This document shows, one piece after another, positions 11,340 to 20,376 of a stretch of DNA of 64,000 nucleotides (positions within the stretch are counted from its first letter, which is position 1; every line of letters begins with the position of its first letter). A program made the position numbers and the translations under genes. Below the pieces are notes generated by a model. It ran no database searches. It worked only from the letters and a program-made list of their open reading frames with translations, and was not told where the DNA came from. Where the stretch lies: positions 719,247-783,246 of the forward strand of contig NC_009361.1 in the NCBI RefSeq assembly GCF_000092065.1, read 5' to 3'. This stretch comes from Ostreococcus lucimarinus CCE9901 (Eukaryota; Chlorophyta; Mamiellophyceae; Mamiellales; Bathycoccaceae).

Positions 11340-12464
11340 TCAACTCGCGCCGATGCCTCGAAACGCGCCAGCGGCGTCGAGAGCTTTGACGCTGCACGCG
11401 GCGACCACACCGACGGAAGTCGCCGCGCACGCCCCGACGACGAACGGCGCCACACCGACGCCGCTAAGCGCCGACGCGCTCATGCATAAACCGACCGCCG
11501 CCATGGATGTCGGCAAAACCACGTTGGACGCGAAATCCCCCGTCGCCTTGTGGAAACGCTTCCACCGCGCGTCGTCGCGAACGGATTCCGTGGCGTCCCC
11601 GAGCGAACGCAGCGCCGCCATCGCGACGAACGCGATCAAAAACCCCGGCACGAGCGCCGGACGCTTCGCCGCCGCGCCCGCGCCCGCGTCCGCGCTCCTG
11701 AACGCGTACGCGAGATACGGAATCGCCAACGCCAGGGTGAGATTTCTCGTCAACTTTGTCACCGTCGCCGCCTTAAACGCCATCTCATCCTCGAACGCGT
11801 CTCGAAACGTCATCCCTGCCCCGACGACCTGCGCCGTATCGTGCACGCTGAGCCCCAAAAACACCCCCGCCGGGACGCCGCCCTCCGGAAACAACCGCTT
11901 CGCCGCCCACGGATACGCCAGCATCCCGAGCGTCCCGTACGCCGCCACGTTCGCCACCGCCACCCCAATCTCCCGCTGACTCGCCCCGATCGCCGGCGCC
12001 AGTCCCCCGATCGCCGTCACGCCGCACACGCTCGTTCCCGCCGCCAGCAGCGCGCCCACCTTTCGCGTCAGCCCGCTCGCCGGTCCGAACCTTTCGCTCG
12101 CCGCCCTTCGCAGCGCCGGCGTCGCCGCGAGCCCGGTCGTCACCGTCGCCGCGATCGCCGGCGCCGCCGCCGTCGCCGTCTCCCCGATCTCGCGCAACGA
12201 AAGCTTCGCCCCCAGCGCGGCGATCCCGAGTTTCAGCCCTCGATCCGCGCACGCCCGCGCGCCCGGCTCGAAGATTCTCGCGAACGCGGCCTCGCGCGTT
12301 CGAAATCTTCGTCGCAGCAGCGCCCCCCCGGCGATCGCGAGCGGCGCCGCGGGCGCGGGCGACGCCCCGTCGCGGTTCGCGACGCGTCCGATCGCGCCCG
12401 ACGTCGCCGTCGCGAGCGCGCACGTCGCGAGCGCGAGCGCGACGCCCGCGGCTTTCGTCGCCAT
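11340..12464 (-). CDS. YeiH/UPF0324-type integral membrane protein (putative sulfate-exporter family)
   Basis: 374 aa from ATG 12464, Ala/Gly-rich, with about ten hydrophobic segments. The family core is recognisable: LKLGIAALGAKLSLREIGE, GTSVCGVTAIGGLAPAIGA, and GVFLGLSVHDTAQVVGAGM. These match bacterial YeiH-type proteins, where the SVCG and HDTAQV segments are the most conserved. The family is labelled putative sulfate exporter in bacteria, but the substrate is not well established. The N-terminus is a hydrophobic segment plus a basic stretch, so plastid or other organelle targeting is possible but unproven. Divergent from the alpha/beta hydrolase with 178 nt between starts. Confidence 0.8.
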   Translation of the reverse strand: MATKAAGVALALATCALATATSGAIGRVANRDGASPAPAAPLAIAGGALLRRRFRTREAAFARIFEPGARACADRGLKLGIAALGAKLSLREIGETATAAAPAIAATVTTGLAATPALRRAASERFGPASGLTRKVGALLAAGTSVCGVTAIGGLAPAIGASQREIGVAVANVAAYGTLGMLAYPWAAKRLFPEGGVPAGVFLGLSVHDTAQVVGAGMTFRDAFEDEMAFKAATVTKLTRNLTLALAIPYLAYAFRSADAGAGAAAKRPALVPGFLIAFVAMAALRSLGDATESVRDDARWKRFHKATGDFASNVVLPTSMAAVGLCMSASALSGVGVAPFVVGACAATSVGVVAACSVKALDAAGAFRGIGAS

Positions 12465-12642
12465 CGCGTCGGCAACCGCCGCGACAGAGCGACGCGGAGT
12501 GACGACGCGCGACGGCGCGACGGCGCGCGCGTTCGGGCGCGGGCGCGAAGAAAAAATCGACTCGCTCGACGGCGCGGTCGACGGGACGAGGCGCGACGGC
12601 GGCGAGCGACGGCGCGACGAAGACGCGAAGACGGACGACGAA

Positions 12643-14418
12643 ATGACGGCGGGCGCGCGGACGACGACGACGCTGGAGCGGTACACGCCGCGGGACGCGG
12701 ACCCGGACGAGGTGTTCGAGGAGATGATTTTGGATTGGCGCGCGAATCCGCGGGTGAAGCTGCGGCGAAGGCGCGAGTGGGGGTGGGACGCGAGGGACGC
12801 GGCGACGACGGCGGCGCTGAGCGCGGCGTGGACGCTGGGACCGGCGACGCTGGCGTGGACGGCGGCGAAGGCGTACGTGAATCGGGGAAGCGCGATGGAG
12901 CGAAGGAAGAAAAAGTGGGGGGTCGTGATGGCGCTCGCGGCGAGCGAATTGGGGTGGTACGCGCACAGGCGAGGGGTCGGGAAGCGATTCGACGACGACG
13001 AAAATATGAAGGCGACGCCGACGCGACGGGATTTCGATCGGTTCTTGCAGCTTCGCTACGACGGAGTGTTGGATTTTAACGCGTACATCAGGGGATGGAT
13101 GAAGACGTGGAAGAGTTTCGCGTTCGGTGAACGCGAGAATCCGTTTCGGGCGACGCCGTCGAGCCCGCCCTTGTCCAGGGCGTCGACGCCCGGGATCGAT
13201 CGCGCCGAGTCGCCGGCGTTTCACCGAGAGACGGCGCTGGATTTTTTACGTTTCGGCTTTCACGACGCGCTGAGCGCGGAAGAGATCGGCGAGCGCAAAG
13301 AGCGGGAGCTGAGGACATTCATGGAGGAAATTGAGGCGCACTGGAACTTGAAATTCGACGACAACGCGGCGAGGGAATCGTTCGAGTTTATGTTTCACAC
13401 AAAGGAAAAGCTCGGGGCGTTGCATCAACCGCTGTTGTTCACCGCGTGGGTGAACGGTGTGGCGGGCGTGACCGGGCTGGCGTTACACGCGTTGGGATTT
13501 AAATTGTATCACGGCGCCAACGGGTGTTCGTACTGGGCGAACTGCGAAATCGTCGAGAATAATTGGAAGCGACGACGCGCGAGGACGGCGACGCGAGAGA
13601 CGAGGCACGGCCGAGGCGTCGAGACGAGACCGGTGTTGTGCGGAGACGCGGGCGACGCGAGCGACGGCGATACGAAGCCAATCATTTTCGTCCACGGCCT
13701 GGGCGTCGGACTCGCGCCGTATGTTCCGCACATCGCGCAACTCTTGCGCAGCAGACCGAATCGCAAAATCGCCATGCTGACGCTTCCTCACATTAGCATG
13801 CGAGCGGTGCCGAAGGTGCCTGAACTCGACGACATGGTGGACACGGTGGTGGAAATCACGAAGAAGCACGCATTTCGCGCGCCAGCGCTGTACGGACACA
13901 GTTTCGGCACCTTTGTCGTGGCGAGGACGTGTCAAAGGTTTTGCGTGAGTTCAATCGTGCTCCTCGATCCGGTTTGCGTGTGCTTGTGCTTACCGCAAAC
14001 TGTAGGTATTTTATACCAGCTCAATAAGAGCTGGGTCGACTTCAGGAATAGACTCATGGAAGGTCCGCGAACGCTCGCGACCGCGTCGTTTTGGCGCGAT
14101 GGAAATGCATTGTTGTACTTTTTGTTGCGCGACTACTTTCTTCTTCGAGAAATCGGCGTCATGACGGCGCTTCGAAGAAAGTTTTGGTGGGCTCGTTATA
14201 ACTTGTGGGCGGACGATTTGCCGGTGGACTCACTCATCGTGCTCGAATCGAATGATCTATTGCTCGACACGGACGCCATCTGCAGGCACGTGTTGAGGCA
14301 ATCAAAGGCGCGAATTATTTGGCAAGAGAAATTCGCGCACGGCGAATTTTGCATGCCGTGGGGATACGGCTTGCGAAGCGACGTTGTCGACTTCTTAGAC
14401 GCGTTAAAGAACGCGTAA
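12643..14418 (+). CDS. Alpha/beta hydrolase with membrane-associated N-terminus
   Basis: 591 aa. The C-terminal half is an alpha/beta hydrolase: oxyanion-loop type IIFVHGLGVGLAPYVPHIA, and nucleophile elbow ALYGHSFGTFVV with Ser420. A plausible acid and the C-terminal His in EKFAHGEF complete a triad. The N-terminal half holds hydrophobic stretches (LSAAWTLGPATLAWTAAKAY and VVMALAASELGWY), a hydrophilic region, and another hydrophobic patch just before the hydrolase. This suggests a membrane-associated lipase or esterase of the kind seen in fungi and algae. The substrate is unknown. The start is the first ATG; the frame is open upstream without ATG. Confidence 0.8.
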   Translation: MTAGARTTTTLERYTPRDADPDEVFEEMILDWRANPRVKLRRRREWGWDARDAATTAALSAAWTLGPATLAWTAAKAYVNRGSAMERRKKKWGVVMALAASELGWYAHRRGVGKRFDDDENMKATPTRRDFDRFLQLRYDGVLDFNAYIRGWMKTWKSFAFGERENPFRATPSSPPLSRASTPGIDRAESPAFHRETALDFLRFGFHDALSAEEIGERKERELRTFMEEIEAHWNLKFDDNAARESFEFMFHTKEKLGALHQPLLFTAWVNGVAGVTGLALHALGFKLYHGANGCSYWANCEIVENNWKRRRARTATRETRHGRGVETRPVLCGDAGDASDGDTKPIIFVHGLGVGLAPYVPHIAQLLRSRPNRKIAMLTLPHISMRAVPKVPELDDMVDTVVEITKKHAFRAPALYGHSFGTFVVARTCQRFCVSSIVLLDPVCVCLCLPQTVGILYQLNKSWVDFRNRLMEGPRTLATASFWRDGNALLYFLLRDYFLLREIGVMTALRRKFWWARYNLWADDLPVDSLIVLESNDLLLDTDAICRHVLRQSKARIIWQEKFAHGEFCMPWGYGLRSDVVDFLDALKNA

Positions 14419-14520
14419 TAGGCGCTCATGCCGTGATATTGGTGTAATAATGAGAATAGCTAATTGATCTTCGCTCTTTTACACGCAAGCGAGCTAATGG
14501 TACATTTGTTTCACATTTTT

Positions 14521-17500
14521 CTAGCGCCACTCGACGAAGTGTTGGCGCAGTTGCTTTGGTCGACAAGAGCGACCTTCTTCGAGGTTGAACTTGTAGCAAA
14601 CTCCTTGACGCAGTTCCATCGGGAACAAATCCGGATGGAGAATTCGAGCTAAAGTCTCCACACCATCAACGAGTTGTGGACCGGCTTGACAAATCATTTC
14701 GTGGGAGAGAACGAAGACGCGGCGATCGCGCACGGCAGGAATCACCCACCAACCCGGCTGACTCGCCAAATGTTCTAGCTGTTCGAGCGTCCTCTCCATG
14801 GTTTCTTCGGATGATTTACCTATGTAGCAAGGCACGAGAAGTAACACATCTGGGCCGTACGACAGCACTTGCTCCCATCGCATGCGCTCAGCTGAAACGC
14901 CCGGTTCGTGAAGTTCGTCGATACCGCCGGCGATTGATTTCATCTCGGGCAGCCAGTGTCCGCCGGCGACGAGAGGTTTGATGCCTTCCAAAGACATGAC
15001 CTTCGGCCTTTCGTCAGCCGTGGCGACGACACGAGCGATAGTACGCAAACGTGATCGAAGCTGCGTCAGCAAAGTCACCGCCTTTTCCTTTACACCGCAC
15101 AAAATCCCGATTTGAAGAATCACGTCCAAGACGTCGCTCAGCGTCTTTGGAGCGACGGGGAAGATTGACGGCCGCGACGCGTCGACTTCCAAGGAATCTT
15201 CGTCCGAATCAAACTCTGCGTTCGTCAAGAAAACTTCGGCTTCGTGTAGAAACTTGGCGGTGCCAAAACGCACATCGGTGCACTGTGAGCACACGTCTGG
15301 GGTGAAGATGAGTCGAGCCTCTGCGTGGCGCACAAAGTTGACGTCGAAGAAACACCATTTGTCGAGCGCGCTCACGTGCGACGACGAGCTATGCCTGGCC
15401 TCCAAACGAGTCAGCGAGTTGTAGCTCGACCCGTGATGAGTTCCACCAAAAAATTCGAAATCGCCATTCAAAGAGTTCGAAGACTTCTTTCGATTGTCAG
15501 CGAGACCAGCGCTCGATTGCGGCAAAGCGAGAGAGTGCAAGTGTCTGGCGACGATTTTTGGGTAATCCGTGATGTCCTCTGGAAGCACGCACGCCTCCGT
15601 GATGCCGACGATTCGATCGCCGACGCCAAGTGCATAGAGGATAGATGTCGCAGTCGTGGAAAGGGAAATTATCGACCCCACCGATTGCGGCAACGGAAGC
15701 TGCAGCTGCGAAGGCGCGTGGAGATGATCCGCCATGACTTGCGGCGCGGCGCCAAAGTATAAGTGCAGAGCCACATCGAGCTCGGGTTGCGTCGTTGACT
15801 TACGAGGCATTCCCGAGAGTTTCGATATTTGCGCACCCAGTGACTGCATCGACGCCGATGAGCGCGAGCGGAACATTCCTAATCCCTCCGCCGAGTCCAA
15901 GTCAACCGAGTACTCGCGGAAGTCGCGAGACATCGCACGAGCGCGCCGCGGCGGCAAAACCTGTTTGACTTTTTCTGGTGAATCCGACTGCGCTGACCGC
16001 GCGAGCATCTCTTCCTCGCTCATACTCCTGCTTCGTTCGAGAGCCTTGTCGAACTTTCTCGAACTGATTGGCGTCAGAGGTCCGAAGCTCTTGCTCATCG
16101 TCCTTCGTGAAACCATCGCCGCGCGCGCCGCGGCTTCCGCCGCGCCCGGCGGCACGCTTCTGCACGACTCAACGAACGAGGAAGCCAAAGATGGATTAGC
16201 GCCAAAGTGAAGGTGTAACTGCGATACCAGCACATTGTTCCACGCGAAACCGTCGAGATTGATCGAGTTTTTGCCCTTGCCGAATTTTCGTTCCTGCTTC
16301 ACCTCGTACGTCGCGCCCCAGCCGATGGCGACTTTATCCTCCGTCACGCGCATCTTGCTCGGTCTATCGCCGTGTATTTCGCTGTATCGAAACGTCTGAC
16401 CTCGAACGACTTCACCCTCGTTGAACAAAGGATTTCCGGGCGCAATAGTGATCTCGGCGTATCCCGTCTTCACCGAACTCGTGAGTCGCGTCGCGAAGGG
16501 CGCGACGCCGCACATGGATCGAGGCGAGCTCCCATCCGGCGCTGAGAGCGACTGCGAAAGGAACATCAATCCACCGCATTCGGCGTACACCACGCCTCCT
16601 GCTGTGGCAAACGCCGTCACCGCCGATCGTAAAGGCCGATTCTTGAACAAGGCCTGCGCGTGAAACTCGGGATAACCTCCGCCAAAGATGACGCCTTGGA
16701 CGTCGCTCGGCAATCCTTCGCCGGCTATCGGACTAAAGTAGACTAATTCCGCCCCCGCGTCTTCCAACTTGGCTAAATTTTCGGGATAGTAGAAGCAAAA
16801 CGCTTCGTCTCGAGCGACAGCGATGCGCACTTTCGGCTTTGACGGCCCCGCCTCGAGTTCCTCTCGCATGGCGCGTTCGAGCGCCAAATCGCGCGCGACG
16901 CGCGGCGAAATTTCGTACGCCGGCATCGCTTCGAACAACGCGTCGAGATCGACGTTTTGCTCGAGCAACATCGCCATGTGCTGAATTTTCTGCTCCATGG
17001 CGTCGTCACTCGTCGTCGCCGCGCTCGTTGGATCAAACGTGGGCCCGTTGGTGTCCTTGGGAATCCCCCCGAAGACGTCCACGTGCGCCATCGCCGCCAA
17101 GAGACTTTCTCGCAAGTACTCCGTGTGCGCCTCACCACCGGTTTTGTTGAAAACCACCCCCACCAAATTCAACTCCGCGTCGAATTCTCTGTACCCCTTG
17201 ATCACCGCCGCCACCGAGCGCGCCATGGCGTTACAATCCACCACCAGCAGCACCCCCGCCTCGAGCCACTTTGCCATCTGCGCCGTCGATCCGTCCTCGC
17301 TCATCCCATCTCTCCCATCGTACAGCCCCATCACCCCGTCCACGATCGCCACGTCGCACGTCTCCGCGTGTTTCGCCACCACCCTCGCCACCGCTCCCGC
17401 GCTCATCATGTACCCATCCAGATTTTCGCTCTCCCGCGCGTCCCCGCTCTGGCTCCGCAGCGCCGATCGGTGCGCCATGGGATCCACGAAATCGCACCCA

Positions 17501-17613
17501 ACCTTGAACGCTCGCACTCGCAGTCCCCGTCTCGCGTACGCCAGCATCAACGCCGTCGCGATCGTCGTCTTCCCCACCCCCGAGTGCGTTCCCGCGACGA
17601 CCACCACCTTCAT
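14521..17613 (-). CDS. Fusion: CobB-type cobyrinate a,c-diamide synthase + BtuF-like corrinoid-binding domain
   Basis: 1030 aa. Residues 1-490 are a complete CobB-like protein: P-loop AGTHSGVGKTT (7-17), VDGVMGLYDGRDG, and a class I glutaminase domain with nucleophile region AECGGLMFLS (Cys346) and the His region QLHLHFGANP (His467/469). Residues 490-615 are a Ser/Arg-rich, low-complexity linker. Residues 640-1000 resemble class III periplasmic-binding proteins of the BtuF type: IISLSTTATSILYALGVGDR, a CSQCTDV motif, VMSLEGIKPLVAGGHWLPEM, GPDVLLLVPC, HEMICQAGPQLVDGVE. CobB amidates cobyrinic acid using glutamine and ATP; BtuF binds cobalamin. The start at 17613 is the only ATG before the P-loop, and no signal or transit peptide is visible, so the cytosol is likely. 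The combination in one chain is unusual. Confidence 0.88.
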   Translation of the reverse strand: MKVVVVAGTHSGVGKTTIATALMLAYARRGLRVRAFKVGCDFVDPMAHRSALRSQSGDARESENLDGYMMSAGAVARVVAKHAETCDVAIVDGVMGLYDGRDGMSEDGSTAQMAKWLEAGVLLVVDCNAMARSVAAVIKGYREFDAELNLVGVVFNKTGGEAHTEYLRESLLAAMAHVDVFGGIPKDTNGPTFDPTSAATTSDDAMEQKIQHMAMLLEQNVDLDALFEAMPAYEISPRVARDLALERAMREELEAGPSKPKVRIAVARDEAFCFYYPENLAKLEDAGAELVYFSPIAGEGLPSDVQGVIFGGGYPEFHAQALFKNRPLRSAVTAFATAGGVVYAECGGLMFLSQSLSAPDGSSPRSMCGVAPFATRLTSSVKTGYAEITIAPGNPLFNEGEVVRGQTFRYSEIHGDRPSKMRVTEDKVAIGWGATYEVKQERKFGKGKNSINLDGFAWNNVLVSQLHLHFGANPSLASSFVESCRSVPPGAAEAAARAAMVSRRTMSKSFGPLTPISSRKFDKALERSRSMSEEEMLARSAQSDSPEKVKQVLPPRRARAMSRDFREYSVDLDSAEGLGMFRSRSSASMQSLGAQISKLSGMPRKSTTQPELDVALHLYFGAAPQVMADHLHAPSQLQLPLPQSVGSIISLSTTATSILYALGVGDRIVGITEACVLPEDITDYPKIVARHLHSLALPQSSAGLADNRKKSSNSLNGDFEFFGGTHHGSSYNSLTRLEARHSSSSHVSALDKWCFFDVNFVRHAEARLIFTPDVCSQCTDVRFGTAKFLHEAEVFLTNAEFDSDEDSLEVDASRPSIFPVAPKTLSDVLDVILQIGILCGVKEKAVTLLTQLRSRLRTIARVVATADERPKVMSLEGIKPLVAGGHWLPEMKSIAGGIDELHEPGVSAERMRWEQVLSYGPDVLLLVPCYIGKSSEETMERTLEQLEHLASQPGWWVIPAVRDRRVFVLSHEMICQAGPQLVDGVETLARILHPDLFPMELRQGVCYKFNLEEGRSCRPKQLRQHFVEWR

Positions 17614-17812
17614 CGCGCTCGATCGTTCGCGCGCGCTCGAGCTCTCGACGTCTCGTCCCTCTCGCGCGTCGTCGCGCGCGTCGTCGCGCTCGATCCGTCC
17701 CGCGCGCTTCCGCTCGACGCTGACGCTCGACGCGCGTTCGCTCGCGCGCGCTCGCGCGTTCGCGCGTCCCCGCGTCTCGCGCGCGTCGCGCCGTGCGGCG
17801 CCGGCGCCAACG

Positions 17813-17844
17813 GGTCGGTCGGTCGGTCGGTCGGTCGGTCGGTC
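17813..17844. repeat. (GGTC)8 microsatellite
   Basis: Eight perfect GGTC units in the 307-nt region between the CobB-BtuF-like gene (minus) and plastid L18 (plus). On the minus strand they are in frame with the CobB ORF and read Asp-Arg-Pro-Thr repeats, but there is no ATG there, so they are best treated as non-coding promoter or 5' UTR sequence. Confidence 0.9.
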
Positions 17845-17920
17845 CGTGTTTGTAAAACGGTCGGTCGCCGCGGCGCAAGCCCTAAGCCGGCGACGGCGCG
17901 CGACACACGGCGACGCGACG

Positions 17921-18836
17921 ATGAACGCGCTCACGCACGCGATGCTCACGTCGAGGGCGACGATTAGAGGGAACGGCTTAGCCACGTCGGTGACGACGAC
18001 GCCGAGGAGAGGTGCGCGCGCGAGACGCGAAGACCGAAGACCGAAGACGCGCGAGGAGACGCGAGGGAACGCGATGGGGGGGCGACGACGGGACGCGCGC
18101 GAAGCGCGCGCGATGGGAGTGGACGCGCGAGGGCGCGCGAATGGAGGGTAGAAATGCGCGGGCGTCGAGCGGGACGCGCGAACGCGCGCGACGGGGGTCG
18201 CGGCGCGGGAAGTCGGCGCGACGCGAATGGGGCGCGGAAACCCCGAGGGTTGGGGAAACCCTGGAGCGAGGGTCGGCGAGCGAGGACTGACGAATGATGC
18301 GCGATTCTCGCGAGCGCAGCCGCCGTGGTGACTTCGGCGAAGATGACGCCCAAGGAAGCGAAGCGTCAGCAGCGACACCGCAAGATTCGATCCAAGGTGC
18401 GTCGATGGATCGAGAGTCGCGAAGACGCGAGCGACGACGGACGCCCCCTCGCGAAGACGCGAGGCGAGACGAGCGCGAGAGACTGACGAGCGATGCGATC
18501 GTCCGTTTCCATCGATAGATTTCCGGATCGTCCGAACGCCCGCGCATTTCCGTGTACAGATCGAACCAGCACGTCTACGTCCAAGTCATCGATGACGAAA
18601 ACCAAAAAACCATCGCCGCGCTCGGGACGATGAGCGCGTCCGTCAAGGCCGTCATCGGGAGCGAGGAGTGGAAGGGCAAGACCGTGGAGTCTGCGGAGCA
18701 AGTCGGGAAGATGCTCGGTGCCGTGTGCGTCGAAAAGGGCATCACGCAGGCTGTGTTCGACCGCGGTGGATTCCTCTACCACGGCCGCGTCAAGGCCATC
18801 GCCGACGGCGCTCGCGCCGCCGGCGTCGCGATGTGA
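17921..18836 (+). CDS. Plastid ribosomal protein L18 (three exons)
   Basis: Exons 17921-18011, 18320-18396 and 18519-18836 join to 161 aa. Exon 1 gives a Thr/Arg/Ala transit peptide (MNALTHAMLTSRAT...). Exon 2 gives the basic N-terminus TPKEAKRQQRHRKIRSK, and exon 3 starts ISGSSERPRISVYRSNQHVY. The join KIRSK-ISGSSERPR recreates the bacterial L18 signature KKISGTAERPRL. The C-terminus VFDRGGFLYHGRVKAIADGA is canonical. L18 binds 5S rRNA in the large subunit. Reading only the last frame would yield a truncated 94-aa fragment starting at a GTG. Splice phases (1, then 0) agree at every junction. Confidence 0.9.
18012..18319 (+). other. Intron 1 of plastid L18
   Basis: 308 nt, donor AGAG|GTGCGCGC, acceptor GCGCAG|CC. 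ACTGACGA is at 18286-18293 with its A 29 nt before the acceptor. Phase 1: the final g of exon 1 plus cc of exon 2 makes one Ala codon. Confidence 0.82.
18397..18518 (+). other. Intron 2 of plastid L18
   Basis: 122 nt, donor AAG|GTGCGTCG, acceptor CGATAG|ATT, phase 0. ACTGACGA is at 18482-18489 with its A 32 nt before the acceptor. Splicing restores the L18 signature directly. Confidence 0.93.
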
Positions 18837-19148
18837 GCGCGCTCCGCGAATGCGACGCTCGCGCTCGTCTCGATCGCCGCGCCTCGCGCGCGCGTCTCGA
18901 TCGAGCGCGTCGTTGTTGTTTAGATCATATTCATCTTCACTTTGTAATCGTGAACTGTTAGCAGCAAAAACACTCGCCTCGCCGCCGCCTCGGCCTCGCC
19001 GCGCCTTGGATAAGGGGATAAGTGACGTCAGCCATCGAACGCGGTCGCGAGCCATCGCGTCGCGGCACACGCCGGCGCGTCGAGACCCGCGTCTTGACGC
19101 TCGATCGCTCGCGCGCTCGACGCACGAACACTTCGCGCGCGCGCACCG
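18837..19148. promoter_or_regulatory. 312-nt intergenic region upstream of PP2C with a TGACGTCA site
   Basis: No gene seen. The first ~120 nt, after L18, include an AT-richer patch near 18921-18970 that is probably 3' UTR. TGACGTCA, a perfect CRE/bZIP-type palindrome, sits at 19023-19030, 119 nt before the PP2C ATG. Use of the site is inferred from motif and position only. Confidence 0.45.
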
Positions 19149-20186
19149 ATGCACGCCCAAGCGCGCACCGCGCGCGCCGTCGACGTCGCGCGAACGACGT
19201 CCAAAAAGCAAAAGCATCACAGCCAACGCGCGGTGTCCGCGCGCGCGGCGGCGACGAGCGAGACGACGACGAGCGTCGGAGTGAGGATAGGAAGCGCGAG
19301 CGTCAAAGGGACGGTTCGTAAGCAAAACGAGGATCGATTCTCGACGTACGCGCCGAAGACGAAACCCGAAGACGGGACGCCGAGCTTGATCGCGAGCGTC
19401 TTCGACGGTCACGGAGGCAAAGCGGTGAGCGAATGGCTGCGAGAAAACTTGAACGAGTTCATTCTGGGGGAGTGGAAGCAGGCTGATTTTCCACTCGACG
19501 CGCTGCGAACGGCGTGCTTGAAGGCGGACCAGGTTTTGGTGGCGCCGCAGGAGGGATTTTTCGCGTCGTTTGGCGAGCGAGGCGTCGGCGGGTCCAAGTG
19601 CGGGAGCACGGCGGTCATCGTGGCGTTGTATGAGGAGGGCGGTTCCAAGCGCTTGGCCACGGCGAACGTTGGCGATGCGCGTATTTTGTTGGTCCGCGAT
19701 GGGAAGGCGTTGCAGTTGAGCGTTGATCACGTGCCGGATGACGAAGCCGAGCGCAAGCGCATCGATCGCGGCAACCCGAACTTGCGCCAGTCGCTCGTGA
19801 AGTTTACCGAAGGTTCTTGGCGAGTCGGTGGTGTCTTGGCGCTTTCGCGCGCGTTCGGTGATTCCTTCTTGAAGGAAAGCGGTCGCTTCGAAGGCATCGG
19901 CGAGAAGAACGCGGATTATGGCAGTGGATTTGGCTTGAACGCCGAGCCGGATTGCTACATTGAGCAAATCACGGCGGCCGACTCGTGGGTCATGCTTTCC
20001 TCCGATGGTTTGTTCGAGAACCCCGAACGCGGTGGTGGTGGCGGTTGGACGAACCAAGAGATCGCCGATTTCTTGACCTCGGCGCCCGCGGACGCGGAGC
20101 CGGAGACGCTCGCGAAGGAGCTCATCGCGCAAGCCGTCGCCAAGGGTAGCACGGATGACGTGACGGTTCAACTTTTGCGCCTCTGA
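19149..20186 (+). CDS. PP2C-family protein phosphatase, probably plastid
   Basis: 345 aa. Metal-binding and catalytic PP2C motifs are present in order: RKQNEDRF, VFDGHGGKAVSEWL, GSTAVIVALY, ATANVGDARILLVRDGKA, VLALSRAFGDSFLK, VMLSSDGLFE and GSTDDVTVQLL. The first ~45 residues are rich in Arg, Ala, Thr and Ser and lack acidic residues until SET, consistent with a transit peptide. Chloroplast PP2Cs such as TAP38/PPH1 dephosphorylate light-harvesting antenna, but the sequence does not show which subclass this is. A run of five Gly (GGGGG) sits before the final helices. Confidence 0.92.
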   Translation: MHAQARTARAVDVARTTSKKQKHHSQRAVSARAAATSETTTSVGVRIGSASVKGTVRKQNEDRFSTYAPKTKPEDGTPSLIASVFDGHGGKAVSEWLRENLNEFILGEWKQADFPLDALRTACLKADQVLVAPQEGFFASFGERGVGGSKCGSTAVIVALYEEGGSKRLATANVGDARILLVRDGKALQLSVDHVPDDEAERKRIDRGNPNLRQSLVKFTEGSWRVGGVLALSRAFGDSFLKESGRFEGIGEKNADYGSGFGLNAEPDCYIEQITAADSWVMLSSDGLFENPERGGGGGWTNQEIADFLTSAPADAEPETLAKELIAQAVAKGSTDDVTVQLLRL

Positions 20187-20376
20187 GCGCGTTCGCGCGA
20201 GCGACGATCACAGTAGGAACCCCATCGACGATCTCGACGAGTTGTTTTGCAATAACGATAACAAGGAAAAAGCTGCCTCTTTCATTTCAAAGTACGTGCG
20301 CGCGAAATTCCATTGCGAGAAGACTAGTTTACATATTAAGCGCCGTCGGGAAATCGCCCGACCGCCGCGTGGAGTA

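Noticed and set aside
17614-18378. N-terminal extension of the CobB-like frame, including Asp-Arg-Pro-Thr repeats
   Set aside because: No ATG until 17613; the repeat is a (GGTC)8 microsatellite and overlaps the L18 first exon on the other strand.
18552-18836. Stand-alone 94-aa L18 gene beginning at GTG
   Set aside because: Eukaryotic genes start at ATG and two upstream exons complete the protein in phase.
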